Source: Planctomycetaceae bacterium (GTDB lineage: Bacteria; Planctomycetota; Planctomycetia; Pirellulales; Pirellulaceae). From it: a DNA stretch of 49,832 nt. The stretch is from positions 1 through 49,832 of the forward strand of contig PAQH01000067.1 of the NCBI GenBank assembly GCA_002709225.1, given 5' to 3'. The notes under the pieces were generated by a model, which searched no databases, had not been told where the DNA came from, and saw only the letters and a list, made by a program, of their open reading frames with translations. Shown here piece after piece: positions 16,586 through 25,558 of the stretch (its first letter is position 1; each line of letters starts with the position of its first letter). Position numbers and translations under genes: made by a program.

Positions 16586-18292
16586 ATGTGGCAGCGATCG
16601 ATCGGTTATTCGCGACATGTGGGTTTCCTGATTGTCTTGACCGGCTTACTGATGGCTGGCTGGGGCCAAATGGGTTGGACCCAGGAGGATGAACCGCCTG
16701 CTTACGAGGTCGTGGAAGTAGCTGCCGAATGGCAACTCAACCCTGACGATGCGAAGGCAAGTAAGGCGACGGAACGCAAAATCAAGACGGCTGCGAGTAA
16801 TGCGCGCAAAGCGTTGTCCAATGGGATCGCTGATACGGCGCAGTTTAACGCCTATTACACCACGTATTACTTCCCAAGGATGACTCGTTACGATCCGGTG
16901 AGTCTGGGTGAGTTAGCGGGGAACCGTCAGGAATTATTGCGACGTTTACAGTCTTCCAGAAATCCAGCTGCCAAGACGGCTTTGAACAATCTGACACTGA
17001 CTGAGATGGCCAAGTTGATTACCGGGAATTATCACCCGGCTGTGCGTTACAACGCGATGTTGCTGGTCGGAGCGATCAATTCCCGTGAGGGGCGATCGAC
17101 CAATCCAGTGCAAGAGCCGCTGCCGGTTCCACAGGCGATGCCTATTATGCTGGCCGCGTTGCAACAGCCGGACCAGCACGACGCAGTCACCGTGGCGGCG
17201 CTGGTTGGGGTATTGCGCCACGTTGACCTGGATCGTCAGCTTGAAGCATTGCAGGGCCGTAACGGATTCATCGACGGGACGTCGCGTCAACGCATCGCGA
17301 CGATTGCTCGAACACTGGTAGAGCAGCAGGCACCACCGGCGGGAAGATCACTAGCGGGTCACACTTGGATTCGACGCCGGGCGCTTGAAATTCTGGGGAA
17401 CGTGCCCGGGGCCGCCGGATCTTTGGCAACATTGTCACTGAGTCTTCTGACGGCGGACGCGGACGCAGTACCTCTTTCCTTGAGATGTACCGCAGCTCGA
17501 ATGCTTGAACGTGTTCGTGATCCACAAGGATTGAACGCTGCCCCGGCGGAAGTTGCGGAACAATTAGGTCAGTTTGCGGTCGTAGCAGTGCGTGGCGAAT
17601 TGGCACGTGTCGAGTCCCGTGGCAAACGCCAGCAGCAGCTGGAGAACTATTCCGGTGCCGGAGGCCCTGCTGGTGGGATTGGCGGCGGAGGCCCTGGTGG
17701 CGCGGGTGGTGGTGCAGGTGGCGGCGGTGGCGCTGGTATGCCCGCGGGCCTTAGCCCGTTCGGTCCAGGCGGCGGTGGCGGTGGCGGTGGTGCACCAGGA
17801 GCAGGTGGCTTGGGCCCCGGTGGTGGCGGCGGTTTGGATCCATCTGGAAGCGGACCAACGACGACTCCCAGTGCGGGTCCATCTCACATAGTGCGGATTA
17901 CGCAGCGACGTTTGACCTATCAACTTTTCTGTGCAAAAGCGGGAATCGATCGAATGTACCTGTTGGCAGGTGGCACCCCACCTACCAGAGGACGTACCGT
18001 GGCTACGGGTTCAGAGGAAAATGCACAGGTCCCCGCGGCCGCCCGGAAGATTGCCCAGATTCGCGATCAGATCGCAGTACTTATGCAGGCGCTGCAAGAC
18101 AAATCCAGCAGTGGCAGAAGGCCACGTGGCAGAGCTGCTGCAGTGGTTGAACCACTTACGATGGAGACGTTGACCGAAGATCTAGAGCGACGACTTCCCC
18201 AGTTGACCAAGTTGTTGCCCAAGACCGGTGGTGAACCCGAAGAACCGTCTGCACCTGGTTCCTCGCCTTCCCCGCAAGGCAAGAAAGCCTAG
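16586..18292 (+). CDS. secreted repeat protein with a long glycine-rich segment, function unknown
   Basis: 568-residue exported protein. The start at 16586 has GGAG at 16573-16576 (9-nt spacer); a GTG five codons upstream (16571) is an alternative. A signal peptide follows (RHVGFLIVLTGLLMAGWG). Residues about 60-345 are helical and HEAT-like, with ARKALSNGIADTAQFNAYY, MLLVGAINSREGRSTNP and RRRALEILGNVPGAAGSLATLSL reading as repeated helical hairpins. About 356-426 is low-complexity glycine-rich with Pro and Ala (GGGGPGGAGGGAGGG and similar). A C-terminal helical part (about 430-550) ends in a Pro/Ser-rich tail. I do not recognise a catalytic family. Similar proteins occur in Pirellulales. The glycine-rich segment probably works as a flexible linker. 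The gene is convergent with the DUF6580 gene. Confidence 0.75.
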   Translation: MWQRSIGYSRHVGFLIVLTGLLMAGWGQMGWTQEDEPPAYEVVEVAAEWQLNPDDAKASKATERKIKTAASNARKALSNGIADTAQFNAYYTTYYFPRMTRYDPVSLGELAGNRQELLRRLQSSRNPAAKTALNNLTLTEMAKLITGNYHPAVRYNAMLLVGAINSREGRSTNPVQEPLPVPQAMPIMLAALQQPDQHDAVTVAALVGVLRHVDLDRQLEALQGRNGFIDGTSRQRIATIARTLVEQQAPPAGRSLAGHTWIRRRALEILGNVPGAAGSLATLSLSLLTADADAVPLSLRCTAARMLERVRDPQGLNAAPAEVAEQLGQFAVVAVRGELARVESRGKRQQQLENYSGAGGPAGGIGGGGPGGAGGGAGGGGGAGMPAGLSPFGPGGGGGGGGAPGAGGLGPGGGGGLDPSGSGPTTTPSAGPSHIVRITQRRLTYQLFCAKAGIDRMYLLAGGTPPTRGRTVATGSEENAQVPAAARKIAQIRDQIAVLMQALQDKSSSGRRPRGRAAAVVEPLTMETLTEDLERRLPQLTKLLPKTGGEPEEPSAPGSSPSPQGKKA

Positions 18293-18351
18293 GCAGCGGC
18301 GCGTTGTTGTTGGTTCAGGTCTGCGTGTTACGGGATCGCAGCACCCCCTCG

Positions 18352-18372
18352 GCGCTGCGCTGTTGGCAGCGC
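18352..18372 (+). terminator. 7-bp hairpin after the glycine-rich gene, candidate terminator
   Basis: GCGCTGC, loop GCTGTTG and GCAGCGC form a perfect 7-bp stem 60 bp after the stop at 18292, in the gap to a convergent gene. It is followed by GGTTCTCG and not by a proper T run, so Rho-independent function is uncertain. Confidence 0.4.
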
Positions 18373-18504
18373 GGTTCTCGCTGGCAAACGTCTCAGTGAT
18401 TGTGTCTAATCGTCGTGCCCATTCACCGGGGCGTCGAGGATACGCTATGAAGCCGCTGGTTTTTTGTGAGATCCGCCGTGATGGTTCTGACGGGACCTGA
18501 TTTG

Positions 18505-19104
18505 TTAGCGGCCGCTAGTCGAGTTGGATTGGGTGACCGACTGTGCCAGCAGTGGTACGGCCTGGCGGTGCAACGCGTAACTCCCGAAGAAAATGCTCGT
18601 AAAGATGGCATCACCAACCAGCGTGTAGTCACGATAAAAAGGCAAGCCCTGGGCGTAGCATGTCAGTAACCCCGACCAGCTGCGCGGATATAATTGCACA
18701 AAACTAAGCCAGGCACCGAAATTAGTGACCAGAAAAAAGGCGGCTGAAGCACCTAGCGAGCAAGTAGCGATGGTGAGCACCGGTCGTAGCCAACCAGGCT
18801 TTCGAAAGCTCTTACGCACGATGCCACGCATAGCTACCGGAATGGCCAGGGCCGCGTATACGAGCAGCATTAACGTCCAGTCGTAGCTTCCAATAAGGGC
18901 ATCGCTCGCCAGCATAACGACGATCGGCGCTGAAGCCGCCAGGCCCCAGGAACGAAAGTAGAATCCAGCAAAAAGTGCCAAGGCGGCTACTGGTGAAACG
19001 TTGGGCAGATCTTGGAGTAGCAGCCTTGCGGCCACAGTCGCGGTGACAAGACCGGCGTAGAGCATCCAGTCTTTAGTCCGCACTGTTTGAGGTAGGCTGG
19101 TCAT
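18505..19104 (-). CDS. DUF6580 family membrane protein (putative transport component)
   Basis: 199-residue integral membrane protein. The start at 19104 (MTSLPQTVRTKDWMLYAGL) gives a short cytoplasmic N terminus; the frame upstream is polar and unlikely to be coding. About five to six hydrophobic segments are visible: YAGLVTATVAARLLL, SPVAALALFAGFYF, LAASAPIVVMLASDALIG, WTLMLLVYAALAIPVAM, LTIATCSLGASAAFFLVTNF, and a C-terminal AIFTSIFFGSYALH. The motif NVSPVAALALFAGFYF and the FLVTNFGAWL segment are characteristic of DUF6580, a family related in layout to substrate-binding (S) subunits of ECF transporters. It follows a DUF4430 gene on the same strand after 172 bp, so the two may act together in uptake. 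The substrate cannot be read from sequence. Confidence 0.82.
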   Translation of the reverse strand: MTSLPQTVRTKDWMLYAGLVTATVAARLLLQDLPNVSPVAALALFAGFYFRSWGLAASAPIVVMLASDALIGSYDWTLMLLVYAALAIPVAMRGIVRKSFRKPGWLRPVLTIATCSLGASAAFFLVTNFGAWLSFVQLYPRSWSGLLTCYAQGLPFYRDYTLVGDAIFTSIFFGSYALHRQAVPLLAQSVTQSNSTSGR

Positions 19105-19276
19105 GGGAGCAATCCGTGAAGAGAGAGATGGGCTGACTGGTTGGGGGCTGATTGTCGCTTGCCTGCTGGTTGAGATCCAGCGGCTAGACAAACGCTGTGG
19201 AGTGCTTTCGGTCGAGACAAGATTCCCACCGCGTAACTTCTTATGGTTAGAACACTTGTAACAGCGATCACAAATT

Positions 19277-19732
19277 TTACTTGTATTGGCCGAAATTCCA
19301 CAAGGTGACGTCCCCTTGGTTCAGCGTTTGGATTGCGAAGCTCCGGTCTCCCAGCTTCCCATTGACGCGGTAGATCCAGTTTTTTCCCTGGCCTTCGTTC
19401 TTGAGGCCGTCGATCGTGGTAAGAAAACCCCGGGCGCCTTTTCCCCGGTAACTGAAGCGGATTCCGCGAGGATGTGTTTTCGCCTGATTAAGGGCATCGA
19501 GGCAGGTCATGCCTTTTTTCCAGGAGAGTGCCGTGAAGTGCTTTTGCACGCCGTCACCGTAATCAATGATCATCTTGACGCCTTCGTTGGGCCGCGATGC
19601 TGCGTCGTCTTTCGCAGTAGTGGTGAGTGCAAGACCCGTTGTCAAGAAAATGCTCAGTAGGCTCCACGATAGAAAACCAGGACGCGGCCCGGGGCGATTT
19701 GGACTAGCGATGTGGCCATGCTTGGATCTCAT
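19277..19732 (-). CDS. DUF4430 domain-containing secreted protein (transcobalamin-like domain)
   Basis: 151-residue exported protein. The start ATG at 19732 has AAAGGA 7 nt upstream (19740-19745). A signal peptide (LSWSLLSIFLTTGLALTTTA) precedes one DUF4430 domain. The domain shows the typical order: MIIDYGDGVQKHF, the GMTCLDALNQAK helix, GARGFLTTIDGLKNEG, NWIYRVNGKLGDRSF and a terminal LNQGDVTLWNFGQY. DUF4430 is related to the C-terminal domain of transcobalamin and intrinsic factor, and family members are often surface ligand-binding proteins. Here the domain stands alone. With the downstream DUF6580 membrane protein it may form a small-molecule capture and uptake pair. Cobalamin is a possible ligand by homology only. 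Confidence 0.83.
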   Translation of the reverse strand: MRSKHGHIASPNRPGPRPGFLSWSLLSIFLTTGLALTTTAKDDAASRPNEGVKMIIDYGDGVQKHFTALSWKKGMTCLDALNQAKTHPRGIRFSYRGKGARGFLTTIDGLKNEGQGKNWIYRVNGKLGDRSFAIQTLNQGDVTLWNFGQYK

Positions 19733-19806
19733 GAAAAAATCCTTTGAGAAAAGACGCGAGGCTGGTCAAAGCGGCTGCGTCAGTCTTCAATTGTGGGGTT
19801 GCGTTC

Positions 19807-19829
19807 GAGCCGGCATGTGGCACCAGCTC
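19807..19829 (-). other. hairpin in the DUF4430 leader RNA
   Basis: On the minus strand GAGCTGG, a 9-nt loop and CCGGCTC form a 7-bp stem with one G-U pair. It lies 75 bp upstream of the DUF4430 start codon and inside the predicted leader. A structured regulatory leader is possible. The conserved cobalamin-riboswitch boxes are not present. Confidence 0.35.
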
Positions 19830-19848
19830 AGGTTTGTTGGGGGAGCCT

Positions 19849-19876
19849 ATTGTACGCGCCGGCGGCCTCCTTCCAA
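19849..19876 (-). promoter_or_regulatory. candidate promoter for the DUF4430/DUF6580 pair
   Basis: On the minus strand TTGGAA (19871-19876), a 16-nt spacer and TACAAT (19849-19854) resemble a sigma-70 promoter (four and five of six matches). Transcription would begin near 19842, leaving a leader of about 110 nt. Confidence 0.4.
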
Positions 19877-19980
19877 GTGAACTTACATAGAGTTGGTCTT
19901 TTCGATTTGGGGTGGTCTGACTAGCATCATTAGTGGGGGGGGTGTTTTGAATGCCACGTGAATCTCAGGAGTTCACGCAG

Positions 19981-22137
19981 ATGATTGCCGCGTCCACAAT
20001 CCGGGTCAGCTTCCCTGAGGCAGACATCGCGTTGCTGACATTTGACATGCCAGACAAGGCGGTGAATATTCTCACGACGCCGGTGATGAACGAGCTCGCT
20101 GTCCATTTGGAAGAGCTGGAGCAACGCGACGATCTGACTGGGCTGGTGTTGAGTTCGGGAAAACCAGGGTCGTTCATTGCTGGCGCGGACATCCGAGAAT
20201 TTGCCGAGTCTTTGGATGTGGATAAGGCTTCGATTGTGGCGATGTGCGAAAGAGGACAGAGACTATTCCGGCGTCTGGCTCAAGCTCCTTTTGTTACCGT
20301 GGCAGCTATCGATGGAATTTGCGTAGGTGGTGCGGCCGAGCTGGCGGTCTGGTGTGATCGTCGAATCGTGAGTACCAGCGAAGAGACAGAAATTGGTTTT
20401 CCGGAGGTTAAGCTGGGGTTGTATCCCGGATGGGGCGGCACCGTGCGTACGCCAAGGATGATTGGTTTGAGTAACGCCATTGAGATCATCACTGGCGGCG
20501 AATCCGTTAATGCGTCTGCGGCAGTTGGTTTGGGGTTAGCCTCGCAAATGGCTTCGCCGGAGCAGTTGTTGGATGCCGCGATTGCGATGATTCGTGAAGA
20601 GCAGGGAACAGGCGATTACTTGGTTGATCGTACAGCCTGGGAGCAGCCGATCGTGATTTCGGAAACCGAATTGGGGTTCCTGGGTTCGACGGCCACAGCG
20701 TACATCAGAGAACAGACGAAGGGGCATTATCCCGCCCCCCTGGCGGCGTTGGAGTTGATGTTGGAATCCGCCAGCATGGAAGTCGATGCGGCTTGTCAAC
20801 GTGAAGCAGAAGGGATGACGCAGTTATTTGGGTCGCCCATCAACGAGGCTTTAATCAACGTGTTTTTTTTGCACGCTCGTAATAAGAAGGTTGTGGGGAC
20901 GAGCGGCGACTCGATTCAGGCGTCACCTATCAGGTCGGTTTCTGTCGTAGGTGCCGGCATCATGGGAAGCGGGATTGCCGCCGCGACGATCAAACGCGAG
21001 TTGCCCTTGGTATTCACAGATGCTTCGGCGGAGGTTTTGCAGAACGGGGCGCGCGAGGTTATGCGTCAAGTCTCTTACAATCGGAAAACCAAGAGCTCCG
21101 ACGCTACCCGTGCGGTGCATTTTGCTCCTTTCATGAACTTGACTCACTCACGTGAGGAATTGACCGCAGCAGATGTGGTGATTGAAGCGGTGGTCGAAAA
21201 TGCTGATGTCAAACGACAGGTACTGACGCAACTGGAGTCTGGATTGTCGGATCACGCGGTCTTGGCTTCGAATACGTCGACAATTCCGATTTCGAGCCTC
21301 GGTGAGGCGCTGCAGCGGCCAGACCGGTTTTGCGGGATCCACTTCTTCAATCCTGTGCGCCAGATGAAGCTGGTGGAAGTGATCCGCGGCCAGGAAACCA
21401 GCGAAGAGACAATTGCAACCGCTGTTTCTTATGTAAAACGGGTGGGTAAATCTCCGATTGTGATTAATGACGGTCCCGGTTTTCTCGTCAATCGTTTGTT
21501 GCTTCCTTATATGCTGGAGGCGGTGGAATTGCTGTGTGAAGGTGCATCCGTCAAGGAAATTGATCGCGCAGCGAGAGCTTTCGGCATGCCGATGGGGCCG
21601 ATCGCGCTCTATGACGTGGTGGGCCTTGATACTGCGTGTTACGCAGGTAGTACGATGTACCAGGCATTTCCGGATCGAATCATTGCTTCACCCGTACTCC
21701 CTGCGCTGGTCAAGTCGGGGCGTTTGGGGCAGAAGTCGGGGGCCGGTTTCTTCAGGTACAGCAAGGGGAAAAGACGCGGCCAGGAAGATCCGGGATTACA
21801 GGAAGTCCTGGAGCCGTATCTGCGTGAGAAACGTCGTTTCAGTGAGGAAGAGCTGCAGCAACGCATGTTTTTGCCGATGGTGCTCGAGGCGACTCGGATC
21901 CTGGAAGAGGGGATTGTGCGCGACGTACGGGATGTTGATCTGGGGCTCATCTTAGGCCTCGGATTTCCCGCCTTCAAAGGCGGCTTACTGTTTTGGGCTG
22001 ATCGCGTTGGTACACCTGCTCTATTGGAGCAATTAAAAACCCTCGAGCCACTGGGCGAGCGGATTCGCCCAACTCCTCGGTTATTGGATATGGGACGGCG
22101 AAACGCGCGATTCTACGATTCCGCCAGCGTCGCATGA
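19981..22137 (+). CDS. fatty acid oxidation alpha-subunit type enzyme: enoyl-CoA hydratase / 3-hydroxyacyl-CoA dehydrogenase
   Basis: Bifunctional cytoplasmic beta-oxidation enzyme of the FadB/FadJ type, 718 residues as called. The N-terminal crotonase domain has the oxyanion-hole loop FIAGADIREF and both catalytic glutamates: E120 in CVGGAAELAVW and E142 in GFPEVKLGLYPGWGGTVR. The NAD-binding domain starts at VSVVGAGIMGSGIAA. The catalytic His-Glu pair lies in GIHFFNPVRQMKLVEVIRG, and the C-terminal dimerisation domain carries GPGFLVNRLLLPYMLEA. All key residues for both steps are present. The start at 19981 has AGGAG at 19967-19971 (9-nt spacer); an in-frame ATG at 19951 is the alternative. 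No thiolase partner is within the window. FadJ and FadB cannot be told apart safely, so no symbol is given. Confidence 0.93.
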   Translation: MIAASTIRVSFPEADIALLTFDMPDKAVNILTTPVMNELAVHLEELEQRDDLTGLVLSSGKPGSFIAGADIREFAESLDVDKASIVAMCERGQRLFRRLAQAPFVTVAAIDGICVGGAAELAVWCDRRIVSTSEETEIGFPEVKLGLYPGWGGTVRTPRMIGLSNAIEIITGGESVNASAAVGLGLASQMASPEQLLDAAIAMIREEQGTGDYLVDRTAWEQPIVISETELGFLGSTATAYIREQTKGHYPAPLAALELMLESASMEVDAACQREAEGMTQLFGSPINEALINVFFLHARNKKVVGTSGDSIQASPIRSVSVVGAGIMGSGIAAATIKRELPLVFTDASAEVLQNGAREVMRQVSYNRKTKSSDATRAVHFAPFMNLTHSREELTAADVVIEAVVENADVKRQVLTQLESGLSDHAVLASNTSTIPISSLGEALQRPDRFCGIHFFNPVRQMKLVEVIRGQETSEETIATAVSYVKRVGKSPIVINDGPGFLVNRLLLPYMLEAVELLCEGASVKEIDRAARAFGMPMGPIALYDVVGLDTACYAGSTMYQAFPDRIIASPVLPALVKSGRLGQKSGAGFFRYSKGKRRGQEDPGLQEVLEPYLREKRRFSEEELQQRMFLPMVLEATRILEEGIVRDVRDVDLGLILGLGFPAFKGGLLFWADRVGTPALLEQLKTLEPLGERIRPTPRLLDMGRRNARFYDSASVA

Positions 22138-22295
22138 CCAGGCGACGATGCCGCGACCACGTCCCTCTCTCGAGTTCCGTGAGCCGAATCCTGTGTTTGG
22201 CAGGTGATTTCCCGGGCGAGTTTGTTTAAGTTGATCGAGTGCGCCCAAGGTCTCGACTTGGCCGCCAAGGCCGGACAGAATAGGGAGGTTGAGGG

Positions 22296-25200
22296 ATGTT
22301 GAGGGATATGGTTCGCGACTGCGCAAGGGGAATGGAAGCGAATTCAATGAAGCTGAAACAAACCTGCCGCTACCTGGGATTTGCGTTTCTCGGTTTGGCT
22401 CTATTTGCGGGGCGCGACACGATCGCTGCGGATCCGCAGCCAGTTTCATTTGGCCGTGACATCCGTCCCATACTCTCTGACGTTTGTTTCAAATGTCATG
22501 GACCCGATGAGCAACAACGTGTGTCGGAGTTTCGACTCGATACGCGTGACGGAGCGTTTGCGGACCTGGAGGACGGTCGTGCGATCGTTCCAGGGAATCT
22601 TGAGGCCAGCCTGCTCGTGCATCGTATTTCCTCGACCGATCCCGCAACGCAGATGCCTCCCGCTGATTCTGGGCGGAGTTTGTCCAAATCGCAAATTGAT
22701 CTATTGCGTAGATGGGTTGAGCAGGGCGCCGTATGGCAAGAACACTGGGCTTTTGTCCCGCCGCAGCGCGCCGGGTTGCCGGCATTGCAGTCGTCTAACT
22801 GGACGGTAAATCCGATAGATGCTTTCGTATTGGCAAGGCTGGAGTCCGAAGGGCTCGTACCGTCGGACTCTGCGAATCGCACGACATTGATTCGTCGCGT
22901 CACGATGGATTTGACTGGATTGCCGCCAACGTTGGAAGAGGTCCAGCGTTTTCTGGCCGATGATGCCCCCGATGCTTACGAACGGGTTATCGATCGGCTC
23001 TTGAATTCAGAGCATTTTGGTGAACGTATGGGTTTAGTCTGGCTTGACGCCGCGCGGTATGCGGATACCAGCGGTTACCAGAACGATGGCCCCAGGTCCA
23101 TGTGGCGTTGGCGGGACTGGGTGATTGATGCCTTTAACGCCAATATGCCCTTCGACCAGTTCACAATTGAGCAACTCGCGGGAGACTTGCTACCCGAACC
23201 GACACTGCAGCAGCGGATTGCAACCGGTTTCAATCGCAATCATCGCGGCAATGCCGAAGGAGGCATCATTCCCGAAGAGTACCAGGTTGAGTATGTCGTC
23301 GACCGGGTCGATACGACTTTCACGGTTTGGTTGAGTTTGACAATCGGTTGTGCCCGCTGCCATGACCACAAATACGATCCACTGAAACAAAATGAGTTTT
23401 ATCAGGTGGCAGCATTTTTCAACAACGTTCCAGAGTCGGGCCGGGCCATCAAGGAAGGTAATTCGCCCCCTTTCATCAAAGCGCCGACGGCAGCTCAAGG
23501 CGTTGCGTTGGAAGAACTCGATCGATCGTTGTCAGCCGCGGAGCAGGAGGTGCGGCAAATGCATGACGCGATTGAGGAAGCGCAGTTGCGTTGGGAAGAG
23601 CAACCGGGCGAGTTGACCGCGACACCCTGGTCGGTCGCCAAGGGACTGGTGGCGCATTTTCCATTGGACGGAAATCTGGCTGATACCAAAAAAGGGCAGC
23701 GCGGAGCGCGCTTTGAGCAGCCGGGAGGGGGATTTGTCGCTGGTAAGTTGGCGCAGGCCGCAAGTTTCGACGGGCAGACCCGAATCGATGGAGGCGACAT
23801 CGGAAATTTCGGATACTTTGACGCGTTCGCGGTGTCGGCTTGGATTTATCCCATGGGGAAGAACGGCACGATCGTTTCTCGTATGTCTCCCACACCGCGT
23901 GGCAGTGGATACTGCATGCATCTTGAGGAGGGGCGAATTCAGGTCAACCTGGTGAAACGCTGGTTAGACGATTCCATTCGTGTTGAAACCGAACAAGTGT
24001 TTGATTCCGGGCGCTGGTACCACGTTGCAATGTCTTATGATGGATCGCGTGTCGCAGGTGGTATTCGTGTTTTTGTCGATGGCCAGTCAGTCAAATTGCG
24101 CGTTCACTTGGATGGCATCAATCAGACGTTTGCGAGTACGGAACCGCTGCGCGTGGGGGGCGGTCACAGTTCTTTTGCTGGCAAGATCGACGAGGTACGG
24201 GTCTACAACCGCGCATTGGAGTCTGCCGAGGTGGCGTTGTTGGCGACCTCCAGTTCGATAGCGGAAATTCTGACAATTGCAGCCGATCAGCGCAGTGCAC
24301 GGCAGCGTCAAAAACTCAGGACGTATTTTGTTGAACAGCATGCTCCCACGTTGATCCAGCAGGCGGTACGGAAACGCGATGCGTTACGCGACCGCCGGGC
24401 GCAATTCTGGAAGTCGGTGCCCACCGTGATGGTGATGGAGGAGATGCCGGTTCCCCGCAAGACTCATGTCCTTTTGCGTGGACAGTACGATAAGCCTGGT
24501 GATCGCGTGCAACCGGGAGTCCCCGCCGTTTTTCCACCGCTGCCCGAGGGGCACACATCGAATCGCCTGGATTTTGCTCGTTGGCTTGTTGATCCGTCCC
24601 ACCCGCTCACGGCGCGTGTGGCTGTAAACCGATTCTGGCAACTTTATTTTGGCGATGGACTGGTTAAAACCTCAGAAGATTTTGGATCACAAGGTGCGCG
24701 TCCCAGTCATCCCCGCTTGTTGGATTGGCTGGCGGTTGAGTTCAGCGAGCAGGGCTGGGACATCAAAGCGCTGCAACGGCGCATCGTGCAGAGTGAAACC
24801 TACCGTCAGTCATCACACGTGACGCCAGCCGGCTTGGCGCGGGATCCCGAAAATCGTTTGTTTGCACGTGGGCCGCGTTTTCGTCTTTCCGCTGAAATGA
24901 TTCGTGATCAAGCACTGGCTGTGAGCGGCTTACTGCACGGTGAAATTGGAGGTCCATCGGTTCGTCCCTACCAGCCGGCCGGTCTCTGGAAGGAAATTGC
25001 CTCCGATACGGACTACCAGCAATCCCATGCAGGTGGGCTATACCGGCGTAGTATGTACACGTATTGGAAACGAACGGTAGCTCCGCCGACGATGATGACG
25101 CTGGACGCGACCGCGCGTGAAGCGTGTACGGTAAAGCGATCTCGAACCAATACGCCGCTGCAGTCGTTGGCGCTCATGAATGACGTTACTTTTGTCGAAG

Positions 25201-25499
25201 CGGCCCGGGTCTTGGCCCAGCGTGTAATGCTGCAACTGGATGGGGATGCGGAATCTCGGTTGACGCGGGTGTTCCGCCAGGCAACGGCACGGAAACCGAG
25301 TCCGCAGGAGCTGCAGGTGCTGCTGAAAGGGTGGCAGCATTACATGAGTGAATTCCAGCAACGTCCCCAAGACGCTCAGCGTCTGGTGAGCACCGGTGAA
25401 TTCGCGGTGGATACTGGATTGGACCCCGTGCAGCTTGCCGCCTACACCGCGGTGGCCAGTATGGTCTTGAATCTGGACGAAGTGGTCACCAAACAATAG
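22296..25499 (+). CDS. secreted DUF1549/DUF1553 protein with a LamG domain and CXXCH motifs
   Basis: Exported planctomycete protein of 1067 residues. Order seen: signal region (hydrophobic YLGFAFLGLALFAG); PSCyt1 cytochrome-like domain with C64-x2-C67-H68 in SDVCFKCHGPDEQQR; DUF1549/PSCyt2 (about 130-385) with LTGLPPTLEEV, YADTSGYQNDG and C352-x2-C355-H356 in GCARCHDHKYDPL; a concanavalin/LamG jelly roll (about 444-659; VAHFPLDGNLAD ... AFAVSAWIYP ... GKIDEVRVYNRAL); and DUF1553/PSD1 (about 753-1040; NRFWQLYFGDGLV, TPLQSLALMND). The start at 22296 has AGGGAGG 7 nt upstream; the ATG at 22347 would give a shorter, more typical signal peptide. The LamG insertion suggests carbohydrate or glycan binding. 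No DUF1501 gene adjoins it; a ManD-like dehydratase gene follows after 59 bp. Confidence 0.9.
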   Translation: MLRDMVRDCARGMEANSMKLKQTCRYLGFAFLGLALFAGRDTIAADPQPVSFGRDIRPILSDVCFKCHGPDEQQRVSEFRLDTRDGAFADLEDGRAIVPGNLEASLLVHRISSTDPATQMPPADSGRSLSKSQIDLLRRWVEQGAVWQEHWAFVPPQRAGLPALQSSNWTVNPIDAFVLARLESEGLVPSDSANRTTLIRRVTMDLTGLPPTLEEVQRFLADDAPDAYERVIDRLLNSEHFGERMGLVWLDAARYADTSGYQNDGPRSMWRWRDWVIDAFNANMPFDQFTIEQLAGDLLPEPTLQQRIATGFNRNHRGNAEGGIIPEEYQVEYVVDRVDTTFTVWLSLTIGCARCHDHKYDPLKQNEFYQVAAFFNNVPESGRAIKEGNSPPFIKAPTAAQGVALEELDRSLSAAEQEVRQMHDAIEEAQLRWEEQPGELTATPWSVAKGLVAHFPLDGNLADTKKGQRGARFEQPGGGFVAGKLAQAASFDGQTRIDGGDIGNFGYFDAFAVSAWIYPMGKNGTIVSRMSPTPRGSGYCMHLEEGRIQVNLVKRWLDDSIRVETEQVFDSGRWYHVAMSYDGSRVAGGIRVFVDGQSVKLRVHLDGINQTFASTEPLRVGGGHSSFAGKIDEVRVYNRALESAEVALLATSSSIAEILTIAADQRSARQRQKLRTYFVEQHAPTLIQQAVRKRDALRDRRAQFWKSVPTVMVMEEMPVPRKTHVLLRGQYDKPGDRVQPGVPAVFPPLPEGHTSNRLDFARWLVDPSHPLTARVAVNRFWQLYFGDGLVKTSEDFGSQGARPSHPRLLDWLAVEFSEQGWDIKALQRRIVQSETYRQSSHVTPAGLARDPENRLFARGPRFRLSAEMIRDQALAVSGLLHGEIGGPSVRPYQPAGLWKEIASDTDYQQSHAGGLYRRSMYTYWKRTVAPPTMMTLDATAREACTVKRSRTNTPLQSLALMNDVTFVEAARVLAQRVMLQLDGDAESRLTRVFRQATARKPSPQELQVLLKGWQHYMSEFQQRPQDAQRLVSTGEFAVDTGLDPVQLAAYTAVASMVLNLDEVVTKQ

Positions 25500-25558
25500 T
25501 CAGCGTTGCTCTAAGAGAAACGGGTGTCGCTACGGCGACGATTGAAAGCAGGTTCACG

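Noticed and set aside
19733..19860. Cobalamin riboswitch in front of the DUF4430 gene
   Set aside because: A hairpin and a CGCAAC stretch recall the core, but the GGGAA and B12-box (AGYCMGGAGACCTGCC-like) elements are missing and the leader is too short.
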